A program made the translations under genes and the position numbers. Below, in pieces: positions 36,104 to 44,789 of a stretch of 51,880 bases of DNA. Within the stretch, counting starts at the first letter, position 1. Every line of letters begins with the position of its first letter. The stretch is from Acidocella aminolytica 101 = DSM 11237. Its GTDB lineage: Bacteria > Pseudomonadota > Alphaproteobacteria > Acetobacterales > Acetobacteraceae. The notes under the pieces were generated by a model, which did no database searches, had not been told where the DNA came from, and saw only the letters and a list, made by a program, of their open reading frames with translations. The stretch is from positions 1 through 51,880 of the forward strand of contig NZ_FQVJ01000027.1 of the NCBI RefSeq assembly GCF_900129125.1, given 5' to 3'.

Positions 36104-36467
36104 CCATGTTTCCCTGAAGGTCGCTGATTTTCAAACCAGCCTCGCTTTTTACAAAACCATTCTGCCCGTCTTGGGCATCGGGATGCTATATGGCGACGGT
36201 GAATCTTATGCCGGATTCGGCATCGCCCCCAAGGCATTTTTCTGGATCAATAAAAGTGGCCTGCCAGGAACAGGCACACATATCGCGTTTCCCGCCGAGA
36301 GCCGCGCCGCAGTGGATGCGTTTTACCAGACCGCCCTGGCCGCCGGCGCCAAGGATAACGGCCCACCCGCCCTGCGGCCGCATTACCACCCTGACTATTA
36401 TGGCGCCTTTATTTTCGACCCTGACGGCTACAATATCGAAGCCGTCTGCCACCACCGCCCGACCTAA
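36096..36467 (+). CDS. VOC (glyoxalase/bleomycin resistance) family protein
   Basis: 123 residues from the ATG at 36096, which overlaps the pncA stop; an upstream in-frame start at 36048 would lie deep inside pncA. The MLDHVSLKVADFQTSLAFYK opening and the closing GAFIFDPDGYNIEAVCHH are the paired beta-alpha-beta-beta-beta units of the VOC fold. His4 and the Glu of YNIEAV sit at the usual metal-ligand positions. Members are metal-dependent isomerases, lyases or dioxygenases; the substrate cannot be told from sequence. Coupling to pncA suggests joint expression rather than a proven shared pathway. Confidence 0.85.
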   Translation: MLDHVSLKVADFQTSLAFYKTILPVLGIGMLYGDGESYAGFGIAPKAFFWINKSGLPGTGTHIAFPAESRAAVDAFYQTALAAGAKDNGPPALRPHYHPDYYGAFIFDPDGYNIEAVCHHRPT

Positions 36468-36471
36468 ACAC

Positions 36472-36498
36472 AAAAAACCCCGCTTTCGCGGGGTTTTC
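36472..36498. terminator. Bidirectional terminator between VOC and cold-shock genes
   Basis: AAAAAA, then CCCCGC-TTTC-GCGGGG, then TTTT. It serves the converging pncA-VOC and cold-shock transcripts. Confidence 0.88.
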
Positions 36499-36516
36499 CG
36501 TTACCGATCAGATATC

Positions 36517-37167
36517 TTAGCCGAGGCTGATAGAGGAAACCTCGGGACCCTTGGAACCCTGGACAACGCTCATCTTGACCGACTGGCCTTCCTGAAGCGG
36601 GGAAAGGCCCGCTGCCTCAAGCGCGGTGGCATGCACAAACACATCCTTGCCGCCAGCTTCCGGGCTAATGAAGCCAAAGCCCTTGGTCGCATTGTACCAC
36701 TTGACCACGCCTGTCATCTCCACCGCCGGGCCGGAAGGCTGCTGGCGCGGGGCGCGCGGTGCACGGGGACGGTCGAATCCGCCACGGTCGCCACCACCAA
36801 AGCCACCGCTGCGCGGCGGAGGCGCTTCACCCTCAGTCACGGAAATCACTTCGTTCACCTGGCGACCCTTCTGGCCCTGGCCAACGCGGATCTGCAAGAT
36901 GGAACCCGGTGTCACAGCCTGATAGCCAGCGCTTTGCAGGGAATTGGCGTGCAAAAACACGTCACCCGAACCGTCAGCCATTTCAACAAAGCCAAACCCC
37001 TTCTCGGGGTTATACCATTTCACCGTGGCCTTAGCTTCAGGTGCAGAGGACACCGCCCCAAACCCCGAAAAAGCCGGGGGAAAGGAGGGAGCGTTGCCGT
37101 AAAAATTATCGTCGTCAAACCCACGGCGGCGATTCTGCCGCTGGCGGTCGTTCTTGGGGGGTCGCAC
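36517..37167 (-). CDS. Double cold-shock-domain protein
   Basis: 216 residues from a GTG with AGAGGA ahead. Two cold-shock domains bind single-stranded RNA or DNA. Domain 1 (about 46-112) has [14 protein letters not shown] and DVFLHAN. Domain 2 (about 150-215) has [15 protein letters not shown] and DVFVHAT. KGFGF and VF-H are the RNP1 and RNP2 motifs. An Arg/Gly/Pro-rich linker (about 113-148) and a basic N-terminal tail add RNA-binding surface. This two-domain form is widespread in alphaproteobacteria and probably acts as an RNA chaperone. It is divergent from a DEAD-box helicase gene. Confidence 0.92.
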   Translation of the reverse strand: MRPPKNDRQRQNRRRGFDDDNFYGNAPSFPPAFSGFGAVSSAPEAKATVKWYNPEKGFGFVEMADGSGDVFLHANSLQSAGYQAVTPGSILQIRVGQGQKGRQVNEVISVTEGEAPPPRSGGFGGGDRGGFDRPRAPRAPRQQPSGPAVEMTGVVKWYNATKGFGFISPEAGGKDVFVHATALEAAGLSPLQEGQSVKMSVVQGSKGPEVSSISLG

Positions 37168-37225
37168 TATAAAAACTGTCCTCTAAAAGACTTTTCGGGT
37201 CACCGGGCGCAAGCCAAGCCAAAAC

Positions 37226-37254
37226 AGCATAGGCCAGCCAGAGGCGGCCATCAA
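37226..37254 (-). promoter_or_regulatory. Promoter for the double cold-shock gene
   Basis: On the minus strand TTGATG (37249-37254) and TATGCT (37226-37231) are 17 bases apart. It gives a leader of about 50 bases before the GTG start. Confidence 0.6.
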
Positions 37255-37408
37255 TCCCGAAATGTGACGCTAGCATGAGCATTCGCGCCAAAAAGCGTGT
37301 CTTTTTCGCATAGCGAGTGGCCGAGCTCTGCGTTTGCCTCTCAAACCGCGTATCTGCCCGGCTAAACCACCGCTTGTTCCGGGGCCAGCCAGCCCCTAAG
37401 AGCCGCCC

Positions 37409-39145
37409 ATGCCTTTTCCCGTCACCAGTCCCAGCCTTACCCGGGCGCTTGCCCAGCGCGGCTACGCCGACCCCACCGCGGTGCAGAGCGCCGTTCTTGC
37501 CCCTGAAACCGAAGGGCGGGATCTACTTGTCTCCGCTCAGACGGGATCTGGTAAAACCGTTGCCTTCGGGCTGGCGTTGGCCAGCACCGTTCTTGGCGAG
37601 AGCGAAACCATGCCAGCGACTCATGCGCCGCTGGTGCTGGTCATCGCGCCCACGCGCGAGTTAGCCTTGCAGGTCCATGCGGAACTGACCTGGCTGTATG
37701 AGTTCACCAGGGCGCGCATCCTCTCCTGCGTCGGCGGCATGGACCCGCGCCGCGAAGCGCGGATGCTAGCGGCGGGGTGCCATTTTGTCGTCGGCACACC
37801 TGGGCGGCTGAAGGACCATATCGAGCGCGGCAATCTGCGGCTGGACGAGCTGGAGGCCGTGGTGCTGGACGAAGCGGATGAGATGCTGGATCTCGGCTTC
37901 CGCGAGGAGCTGGAATTCATACTCAGTGAAGCACCACAAAGCCGCCGTACGCTCCTGTTCTCCGCCACCATCGCGCGTGAGATCGCAGCGCTGGCCCGCA
38001 CCTACCAGCAAAACGCCCTGCGGATCGACACCGTGGCCGCCAACCAACCGCACGCGGATATCGAATACCGCGCGATCCGGGTGCTAGCGCACGAGCAGGA
38101 AGCCGCGCTGGTCAATATCCTCCGCGCGCAGGACAGCCGGGCACTGGTTTTCTGCGCCACGCGCGATACCGTGCGCACCCTCCATGCCAACCTCACTGCG
38201 CGCGGCTTCACCGCCGTGGCGCTTTCAGGCGATCTGTCCCAGGTGGAGCGCAACGCTGCCCTCTCGGCCCTGCGTGAGTCCCGCGCCCAGGTCTGTATTG
38301 CGACGGATGTCGCGGCGCGCGGGCTGGACCTGCCGGATCTCGACCTCGTCATCCATGCCGACCTGCCCACCAACAAGGCCACCTTTCTGCACCGCTCCGG
38401 CCGCACCGGCCGCGCCGGGCGCAAGGGCGTGTCAGTGCTGTTGGTGCCGCCGCAGCGCCGCCGCCGGGCCGAGATGCTGCTGCGCGAGGCTAATGCCGAG
38501 GCCATATGGCTCACCCCACCAACGCCGGACGAAATCCACGCCAAGGATGAGGAGCGACTGCTGACCCATCCCTTGCTGCATGAAACGCCAGACGCAACCA
38601 AGTTGGCCCTGGCCGCCAAGCTGCTTGAACGTACCAACCCGGAGCTGATCGCTGCGGCATTTGTAAAGCTGGCGCAAGCCAACCTGCCTGCCCCGGCGGA
38701 GATCACAGTGCTGCCGCCGGAATCCACCCGCCCCGCCCGCGCACCGCACACCACCAAGGCTGACCGCGCCATGGTTGGCCATGGCAGTTGGTTCCGCGTG
38801 GCACTGGGCCGCAAGCAGAATGCCGACCCACGCTGGCTGGTGCCGCTGATTTGCAAGGCAGGCGGCATCACCAAGCAGGAGATCGGCGCCATCCGTATCT
38901 TCGACCGCGAGACGAAGTTCGAAATCGCACATGAGGCCGCTTATGCCTTCGCGAACGCCGCTGCCGCGCAAAGCGAGGCACGGATTGAGCCGGCCGCACC
39001 GCCCGGCGCGGCACGCCCGCATTTTGACGGCAAGCCTAAGCCTGGCTTACCCAAAAAAACACCGGGCAAGCCGCGTTTCGCTAAGCCCGACGGCAAGCTG
39101 AACGAGCAACAGCGCCGCCGCCGCAATAAAGCCGGACACGCCTGA
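37409..39145 (+). CDS. DEAD-box RNA helicase with DbpA-like RNA-binding domain
   Basis: 578 residues. The helicase core has the Q-motif (PTAVQ), motif I AQTGSGKT (43-50), PTRELA, TPGRL, motif II DEAD (154-157), SAT (185-187), then ATDVAARGLDLP and HRSGRTGR (328-335). A DbpA-type RNA-binding domain follows at about 455-530 (WFRVALGRKQNADPRWLVPL), and the tail is basic. This plan is that of CsdA/DeaD proteins, which remodel RNA in ribosome assembly and cold adaptation. The divergent cold-shock gene supports that role. It lies 42 bases before the SDR gene. Confidence 0.93.
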   Translation: MPFPVTSPSLTRALAQRGYADPTAVQSAVLAPETEGRDLLVSAQTGSGKTVAFGLALASTVLGESETMPATHAPLVLVIAPTRELALQVHAELTWLYEFTRARILSCVGGMDPRREARMLAAGCHFVVGTPGRLKDHIERGNLRLDELEAVVLDEADEMLDLGFREELEFILSEAPQSRRTLLFSATIAREIAALARTYQQNALRIDTVAANQPHADIEYRAIRVLAHEQEAALVNILRAQDSRALVFCATRDTVRTLHANLTARGFTAVALSGDLSQVERNAALSALRESRAQVCIATDVAARGLDLPDLDLVIHADLPTNKATFLHRSGRTGRAGRKGVSVLLVPPQRRRRAEMLLREANAEAIWLTPPTPDEIHAKDEERLLTHPLLHETPDATKLALAAKLLERTNPELIAAAFVKLAQANLPAPAEITVLPPESTRPARAPHTTKADRAMVGHGSWFRVALGRKQNADPRWLVPLICKAGGITKQEIGAIRIFDRETKFEIAHEAAYAFANAAAAQSEARIEPAAPPGAARPHFDGKPKPGLPKKTPGKPRFAKPDGKLNEQQRRRRNKAGHA

Positions 39146-39187
39146 TCCACCCTGCCCGCCTGCACGTATAAACGTTCAGGAGGGTCA

Positions 39188-39925
39188 ATGGCGGATAGCT
39201 ATCTCATCATCGGCGGCACGGGCGGCATTGGTCAGGCGCTGGCGCAGCGCCTACGCGTTATCGCGCCGGGAGCCACCCTGTTTCTCACCAGCCGCTCCCT
39301 GGAGCGCGCGTCTGAAGCCGCCGCGCCGCTGGGCGCAGTGCCCTTAGCCCTGCGCGCGGAAGACCCCGAGAGCGTTCAGGCCGCGCTGACGGAGGCGGTG
39401 GCTGGCGGTGAGCTATCTGGTCTAGCGTATTGCGCCGGCTCCATCTTGCTGAAGCCGCTGGCCAAGCTCACCGCGCAGGACATGCACGACACATATGCTC
39501 TGAACGTCACTGGCGCGGCGCTCGCGGTGCAAGCCGCCGCCCCTGCCCTGGCGGCGGCGCAAGGTGCTGTAGTGTTGTTTTCCTCCGTCGCGGCGCGGCA
39601 GGGTTTTGCCATGCATACGGCCATAGGCAGCGCCAAGGCGGCGGTGGAGGGGATGGCACGTTCACTGGCCGCCGAGCTTGCGCCGAAAGTTCGGGTCAAT
39701 TGCATTGCCCCTAGCCTGACCGAGACCAATATGGCTGCCCCCATCACCGGCAATCCGAAAATGAAAGAGGCTATAGCAGCGCTGCATCCGCTGCCGCGCC
39801 TCGGCCAACCGCATGAAGTCGCTGCCCTGGCCGCATTTCTGCTCGGTCCGGATGCGGGCTGGATCACCGGAGAAGTGTTCGGCGTGGATGGCGGCCGCGC
39901 CAGCCTCCGCACGGCCCGGAGCTAG
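39188..39925 (+). CDS. SDR-family protein lacking the catalytic tyrosine
   Basis: 245 residues with a strong AGGAGG before the ATG. The Rossmann dinucleotide motif is GGTGGIG (9-15), with YCAGS at 81-85, Asn106, and Ser132-Ser133 in LFSSVAARQGF. Where classical short-chain dehydrogenases have Tyr-x-x-x-Lys, this protein has Ile146-Gly-Ser-Ala-Lys150, so the general acid Tyr is missing while Lys and Ser remain. NCIAPSLTETNM and GWITGEVFGVDGG complete the fold. It may use another residue, bind a cofactor without redox turnover, or do a different reaction. The substrate is unknown. Its stop is three bases from the convergent lexA stop. Confidence 0.85.
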   Translation: MADSYLIIGGTGGIGQALAQRLRVIAPGATLFLTSRSLERASEAAAPLGAVPLALRAEDPESVQAALTEAVAGGELSGLAYCAGSILLKPLAKLTAQDMHDTYALNVTGAALAVQAAAPALAAAQGAVVLFSSVAARQGFAMHTAIGSAKAAVEGMARSLAAELAPKVRVNCIAPSLTETNMAAPITGNPKMKEAIAALHPLPRLGQPHEVAALAAFLLGPDAGWITGEVFGVDGGRASLRTARS

Positions 39926-39928
39926 ACT

Positions 39929-40630
39929 CTAATAGTGGCGCAGCAACGCCACCAGCCTCCCCTGCACCCGCACGCGCTCAGCAGGGAAAATCCGCGTCTC
40001 ATACCTTATATTAGCTGGCTCCAGCGCGATGGACTGCCCCTTGCGGCGCAGGCGCTTCAGCGTGACCTCGTTCTCATCCACCAGAGCCACGATAATCTGC
40101 CCGTTATCAGCAGCTTCGCCCCGGCGGATGATCACGACATCCCCGTCCAGAATCCCCGCTTCGACCATCGAGTCCCCTTCAACCGAGAGGGCAAAATGCT
40201 CGCCATTGCCCAACATGGACATCGGCACCTCGACCGTCTCCTCATTGTCGCGCAGCGCCTCAACGGGCAGGCCCGCGGCGATTTTGCCATAAAGCGGCAA
40301 GGAGATTGCGCCAGCCTCCGGTGCCTCGGCACGCAGACCGGCCAGGCGCCCGCCGAAATTGCCTTTAATTACGTTGGGCGCGAAGCCTTTCGGCGCGACC
40401 GATTCTGGGGCCATGTCCTGCGGCAGCTTGATCACTTCCAGCGCCCGCGCCCGGTGCTTATGACGGCGCAGAAACCCCCGCTCCTCCAGCGCCGAGATTA
40501 ACCGGTGAATGCCGGATTTGGAGCGCAGATCAAGCGCTTCCTTCATTTCCTCGAAGCTCGGGCTGCACCCAGTCTCACGCAAATGTTTTTCGATGAATAA
40601 CAGCAGCTCATGCTGTTTGGGGGTGAGCAT
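39929..40630 (-). CDS. lexA: SOS repressor LexA
   Basis: 233 residues. The N-terminal winged helix (1-70; [20 protein letters not shown]) binds the SOS box. The C-terminal S24 peptidase-like domain cuts itself when RecA is activated: the Ala119-Gly120 bond in YGKIAAGLP, the nucleophile Ser154 in [10 protein letters not shown] and the base Lys192 in VTLKRL are all present. The sequence between the domains is longer than in E. coli, as usual in alphaproteobacteria. A GTTC-N7-GTTC box lies 52 bases upstream, showing autoregulation. It is the last gene of the trp-mo cluster but has its own operator. Confidence 0.97.
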   Translation of the reverse strand: MLTPKQHELLLFIEKHLRETGCSPSFEEMKEALDLRSKSGIHRLISALEERGFLRRHKHRARALEVIKLPQDMAPESVAPKGFAPNVIKGNFGGRLAGLRAEAPEAGAISLPLYGKIAAGLPVEALRDNEETVEVPMSMLGNGEHFALSVEGDSMVEAGILDGDVVIIRRGEAADNGQIIVALVDENEVTLKRLRRKGQSIALEPANIRYETRIFPAERVRVQGRLVALLRHY

Positions 40631-40681
40631 TGCGCATCTCCGACGGTAGAGGCTTCAGGAACAAAGCACTAACTCAGAAAT

Positions 40682-40696
40682 GTTCTAGTTTGGTTC
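40682..40696. promoter_or_regulatory. Alphaproteobacterial SOS box upstream of lexA
   Basis: GTTCTAGTTTGGTTC is a perfect GTTC-N7-GTTC direct repeat (GAAC-N7-GAAC on the other strand), the known LexA site in alphaproteobacteria. It sits in the 86-base gap between moeA and lexA. Confidence 0.88.
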
Positions 40697-40716
40697 TCGT
40701 TTTCGCGTCAAGCGGG

Positions 40717-41913
40717 TTATGAGAGCCCCAGGCGTAGAATTTCAACCTCATCGCCAGGCGCGGCGGCGGTAGCGTTCGGCGGGCGGCGGATCAGCGCCCC
40801 GGCGCGTGAGAGGGCTGTGAGCATCCCGGAATCCTGCACTGGCAACGGCGTTGCCACCCAGCCAATCGCCGCGCGGGTCAGGGTGGCGCGGACATAATCT
40901 TCCCGCGTGTCATTCGGCTTCATGGAAGCCCCCAGCGTTACCGTCTCAAAAACCGGGCCTTGCGGGTCCAGCCCGCCCAGCACCGCGATCGCGCCCGCCA
41001 GAAACAGACTGGCGCAGACGTAGGCCGAAACCGGATTCCCCGGCAGTCCCAGCACCGGAAGCCCATTCACCTGCCCAAAAATTAGTGGCTTGCCTGGACG
41101 CATGGCGATCTTCCAGAAATCCAGCGCGAATCCATGCCGGGCGAGGCCCGACTGCACCAGATCATGCGCACCCACGCTGGCGCCGCCAGTGGTCACCAGC
41201 ATATCCGCCCCGCGCGCGGCCAAGGCGGCTTCGGCCACCGCGTCCTCGGTATCCCGCGCGATGGGCAGCAACAGCGGCTCCCCACCATGGGCGCTCGCAA
41301 AGGCCATCAGCATCGAAGCGTTGGAATTGGCGATGCCCCCCGCCGGTACCGGCTCACCGGGCAAGGCGATTTCATCGCCCGTACACAGAATTGCCACGCG
41401 CGGCTTGCGGTAAACGCACAGCCAAGGATACCCCGCCGCACCAGCCACGGCGACATCCCGTACCGAAAGCCGCCGCCCTGCGTGCAAAACCTCGTCCCCC
41501 GCCGAGAAATCCTGCCCAGCGCGGCGGATATGGCGGCCCGCCACCACGGCCTCATTCACGACCACCGCATCGGCCTCAGCTGTAGCGTTTTCCTGGATCA
41601 GCACGGTATCCGCCCCGGCTGGGATCACGCTACCGGTGAAAATCCGTACCACCTCCCCCGCACCAATCTGCCCGCTGAACGGATGCCCTGCTGGCGCCTC
41701 ACCAACCAGCTTCAGCCGGGAACCGGGCGTGGCATCAGCAACGCGCAGAGCGTAGCCGTCCATGGCAGAAATATCAGCGGGGGGTACGGTCAAGCGGGCC
41801 TGCACCGGCTTGGCCAGCACTCGGCCATGCGCCTGCGCCAGCCCCACAATTTCCGGCGCCCCTGGCCGCAACGCGGCCAAAATCCGCCGGCGCGCTTCCA
41901 CCACACTAATCAT
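40717..41913 (-). CDS. moeA: Molybdopterin molybdotransferase
   Basis: 398 residues. MoeA inserts molybdate into adenylylated molybdopterin to make the molybdenum cofactor. [20 protein letters not shown] (about 43-62) is the conserved N-terminal block, [20 protein letters not shown] follows, and [14 protein letters not shown] near residue 245 is the MPT-binding signature. [20 protein letters not shown] is also typical. Its ATG overlaps the moaC stop as ATGA. It is in the same transcript as the trp genes, an arrangement seen in other alphaproteobacteria. Confidence 0.96.
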   Translation of the reverse strand: MISVVEARRRILAALRPGAPEIVGLAQAHGRVLAKPVQARLTVPPADISAMDGYALRVADATPGSRLKLVGEAPAGHPFSGQIGAGEVVRIFTGSVIPAGADTVLIQENATAEADAVVVNEAVVAGRHIRRAGQDFSAGDEVLHAGRRLSVRDVAVAGAAGYPWLCVYRKPRVAILCTGDEIALPGEPVPAGGIANSNASMLMAFASAHGGEPLLLPIARDTEDAVAEAALAARGADMLVTTGGASVGAHDLVQSGLARHGFALDFWKIAMRPGKPLIFGQVNGLPVLGLPGNPVSAYVCASLFLAGAIAVLGGLDPQGPVFETVTLGASMKPNDTREDYVRATLTRAAIGWVATPLPVQDSGMLTALSRAGALIRRPPNATAAAPGDEVEILRLGLS

Positions 41914-42380
41914 GGCGCGGAAAAATCTCCGCTTTTACCGCCTGTTTTACGCGTCAGCCGCACCGCCTCGATCCGCATGGTCTTATCCACCGCCTTGACC
42001 ATGTCATAGATCGTCAGCGCCGCAATGCTCACCGCCGTCAACGCCTCCATCTCCACGCCGGTACGGCCTGTGGTGCGGGCGATAGCGGTGATCTCCACCG
42101 CGTCCCCGGTCACTGCCAAATCAATCGTCACCGCATCAAGCGGCAAGGGATGGCAAAGCGGGATCAACTCGCCGGTTTTCTTCGCGGCCAAAATGCCCGC
42201 AATCCGTGCCACTGCCAGCACATCACCCTTGGCGGCTTGGCCATCGCGAATCAGCGCCGCCGTTTCCGGAGTTATCACCACCCGGCCCTTGGCCTCAGCC
42301 TCGCGCGCCGTGACCGGCTTGGCCGAGACATCGACCATCCGCGCCGCGCCATCGGCCCCGATATGGGTCAGGCCGCTCAA
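41910..42380 (-). CDS. moaC: Cyclic pyranopterin monophosphate synthase
   Basis: 156 residues from a TTG overlapping the trpC stop (TTGA). This start gives the family's [20 protein letters not shown]; the next Met would remove conserved residues. MoaC works with MoaA to turn GTP into cyclic pyranopterin monophosphate, the first step of molybdenum cofactor synthesis. [20 protein letters not shown] (about 70-89) and [20 protein letters not shown] carry the active-site His, Glu and Asp positions. moaA is not in the window. Confidence 0.95.
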   Translation of the reverse strand: MSGLTHIGADGAARMVDVSAKPVTAREAEAKGRVVITPETAALIRDGQAAKGDVLAVARIAGILAAKKTGELIPLCHPLPLDAVTIDLAVTGDAVEITAIARTTGRTGVEMEALTAVSIAALTIYDMVKAVDKTMRIEAVRLTRKTGGKSGDFSAP

Positions 42381-43180
42381 TGCCCTAGCAGCGCCCTCAC
42401 GGCGGCGCTCACATCATCTTGGCGCATGAGCGACTCGCCTACAAGGAAGCCCTGCACACACACTTTGCGCAGCCGCTCAACATCCGCATTTGTCTTGATC
42501 CCGGACTCCGAGATCAAAAACTTATTCGGTGGGCACAGGCTGGAGAGCGTCTCCGTGGTACCCACATCCGTCACCATGGTCTTTAAATTCCGGTTATTGA
42601 TGCCGATGAGCGGGGTTTGCAGCAACAAAGCGCGCTCCATCTCCTCCTCATTATGAACCTCGGCCAGCACATCCATGTCCAGCGCACGGGCGAGGCTTTC
42701 GAGCTCGTGCGCCTTTGCGTCATCCAGCGCCGCCATGATCAGCAGGATACAATCTGCTCCCATCGCACGGCTTTCATAAATCTGGTACTCGTCCAGCATA
42801 AAATCCTTGCGCAGCACGGGCAGGTCCACGGCCTCGCGCGCGGCCTGAAAATGCGCGGGGGTGCCCTGAAAATATTTCTCATCCGTCAGCACGGAAAGAC
42901 AGGTGGCCCCGGCCTCGGCATAGGCCCTGGCCAACTTGGCGGGGTCAAAATCCGGACGGATCAACCCGCCGGAGGGTGAGGCTTTCTTGATCTCGGCAAT
43001 TAGCCCGGCCTGGTCGGCAGCCGCCTTGTCCATCAGTGCGCGGGCAAAGCCGCGTGTCTTGCCCGCGTCTTTGGCCTCGGCCTTCACCTCATCCAGCGGC
43101 TTGGCAACCTGCCGTTCAGCGATCTCCCCACGTTTATCTGCACAGATTTTCGCCAGCACATCGTCGATTACTATATTCAT
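42377..43180 (-). CDS. trpC: Indole-3-glycerol phosphate synthase
   Basis: 267 residues of a TIM-barrel enzyme that closes the indole ring in tryptophan synthesis. [20 protein letters not shown] (about 62-81) carries the catalytic Lys. [40 protein letters not shown] and [15 protein letters not shown] follow, and [16 protein letters not shown] closes the barrel. It is not fused to trpF. It starts two bases after trpD and overlaps moaC by four bases. Confidence 0.97.
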   Translation of the reverse strand: MNIVIDDVLAKICADKRGEIAERQVAKPLDEVKAEAKDAGKTRGFARALMDKAAADQAGLIAEIKKASPSGGLIRPDFDPAKLARAYAEAGATCLSVLTDEKYFQGTPAHFQAAREAVDLPVLRKDFMLDEYQIYESRAMGADCILLIMAALDDAKAHELESLARALDMDVLAEVHNEEEMERALLLQTPLIGINNRNLKTMVTDVGTTETLSSLCPPNKFLISESGIKTNADVERLRKVCVQGFLVGESLMRQDDVSAAVRALLGH

Positions 43181-43182
43181 CT

Positions 43183-44196
43183 CTACTCTCCGGAGACGCT
43201 TTTCAGCCGTTCGAGAACCGCCAAAGCCGCGCCTTCATCAATCGCCGTTGCCGCCAGGGACACGCCTTGCGGCAACGTTTCCGCCCGTCCCGCCACCATC
43301 AGGGCGGCGGCGGCGTTTAATAAAACTGTGTCACGGTAGGCCCCAGCCTCCCCGCGCAGCAGCGCCAGCAAGGCGGCGGCGTTATAGGACGCATCGCCGC
43401 CTTTCAGCGCCACCGCTGGCGAAACCTCAAGCCCTGCATCCGCCGCCGTGACGGTGAAAGCCTGAATCCCGCCACTCCTGAGGGCAACAACATCATTCTC
43501 CCCCTCCAGAACCAACTCATCCATGCCTCCGCCATGCACCACCCAGGCAGCTTCAGTGCCCAGATCACGCAGCGTTTCCGCCACCGGGCGCAGCCAAGCG
43601 GGGTCATATACCCCCATCAGTTGCCGTGTCACCCCAGCGGGGTTGGCCATCGGGCCGGTGAGGTTCAGCAGCGTGCGCGTGCCCAGTTCCACCCGGACTG
43701 GAGCGGCGTGGCGCAAGGCCGGATGGTGGCGCGGTGCGAATAAAAATACGCACCCCACATCGCGCAAAATCTCTGAAAGCCGGGCCAGAGGCGGCTCAAT
43801 CGCCACCCCTAGCGCCCCCAGTACATCCGCTGCGCCAGAACGCGAGGACAGCGCCTTGTTTCCATGCTTGGCCACCGGCACGCCGCAAGCCGCCAGCACG
43901 AAGGTAGTAGCGGTGGAGATATTGAGGCTGGCCGCGCCATCTCCGCCCGTGCCGCAAACATCCATGGCCCCTTCCGGCGCCTCAATCCGCGTCATGCGCT
44001 GGCGCAAAGCGGTCACAGCGCCGGTGAGTTCCGGCACTGTCTCGCCACGCGCGCGCATGGCCATCAGCATCCCGCCAATCTGCGCTGGTGTCGCTTGGCC
44101 ATCCATTACCACGCCAAACGCCGCTTCGGCCTCGGCGGCTGAGAGGCTTTCGCCTTTACCCAACCGCGCCAGCACCGGTTTAAGCGAAGTACTCAC
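43183..44196 (-). CDS. trpD: Anthranilate phosphoribosyltransferase
   Basis: 337 residues from a GTG that overlaps the trpG stop (GTGA). It joins anthranilate to PRPP, the second dedicated step to tryptophan. [20 protein letters not shown] (79-98) is the PRPP-binding loop, and [20 protein letters not shown] follows. [19 protein letters not shown] is near residue 190. The separate trpG and trpD genes show the unfused form. Confidence 0.97.
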   Translation of the reverse strand: MSTSLKPVLARLGKGESLSAAEAEAAFGVVMDGQATPAQIGGMLMAMRARGETVPELTGAVTALRQRMTRIEAPEGAMDVCGTGGDGAASLNISTATTFVLAACGVPVAKHGNKALSSRSGAADVLGALGVAIEPPLARLSEILRDVGCVFLFAPRHHPALRHAAPVRVELGTRTLLNLTGPMANPAGVTRQLMGVYDPAWLRPVAETLRDLGTEAAWVVHGGGMDELVLEGENDVVALRSGGIQAFTVTAADAGLEVSPAVALKGGDASYNAAALLALLRGEAGAYRDTVLLNAAAALMVAGRAETLPQGVSLAATAIDEGAALAVLERLKSVSGE

Positions 44197-44786
44197 GCAG
44201 CAACCGGCGCTTTTATCCCCGCCAACCGCAGAAAGTTGCGCAGAATGTCATGCCCGTGGGAGGTGGCGATGCTCTCCGGGTGGAACTGCACGCCATAAAT
44301 CGGAAGTTCGGCATGGCGCAGTCCCATGATGACACCGTCCTCCGTCCAGGCGGTCGTCACCAGGCTGGCGGGCAGGCTGGCGCGCTGCACGATCAACGAA
44401 TGGTAGCGCGTGGCGGTGAAGGGGTTGGGCAGCCCCTCAAACACATCGGTATTGTCGTGAAACACCAGGCTGGTCTTGCCATGCACCGGCTCAGGGGCGC
44501 GCACCACCTGACCGCCAAACGCCTGCCCGATGGCCTGATGCCCCAAGCACACGCCAAACAACGGCAGCTTTGCCTCGGCGGCGGCCTGGACCATCGGCAG
44601 GCAAATACCTGCCTCGTTCGGCGTGCAGGGGCCGGGGGACAGCACAACGGCCTCGGGCGCCATAGCCAGCACCTCCTGCGGGGTCAGCGCGTCATTGCGC
44701 TTGACCACGCATTCCGTGCCGAGATCCCCGAAGAACTGCACCAAATTGAAGGTAAAGCTGTCGTAATTATCGATCAGAAGAATCAT
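44193..44786 (-). CDS. trpG: Anthranilate synthase glutamine amidotransferase subunit
   Basis: 197 residues, a class I amidotransferase that supplies ammonia from glutamine to Trp[21 protein letters not shown] opens the protein. The nucleophile is Cys80 in [14 protein letters not shown], and the catalytic His-Glu pair lies in [13 protein letters not shown] near residue 170. Such subunits may also serve folate synthesis (PabA), but the trp context favours TrpG. It follows trpE after three bases and overlaps trpD by four. Confidence 0.96.
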   Translation of the reverse strand: MILLIDNYDSFTFNLVQFFGDLGTECVVKRNDALTPQEVLAMAPEAVVLSPGPCTPNEAGICLPMVQAAAEAKLPLFGVCLGHQAIGQAFGGQVVRAPEPVHGKTSLVFHDNTDVFEGLPNPFTATRYHSLIVQRASLPASLVTTAWTEDGVIMGLRHAELPIYGVQFHPESIATSHGHDILRNFLRLAGIKAPVAA

Positions 44787-44789
44787 CGC

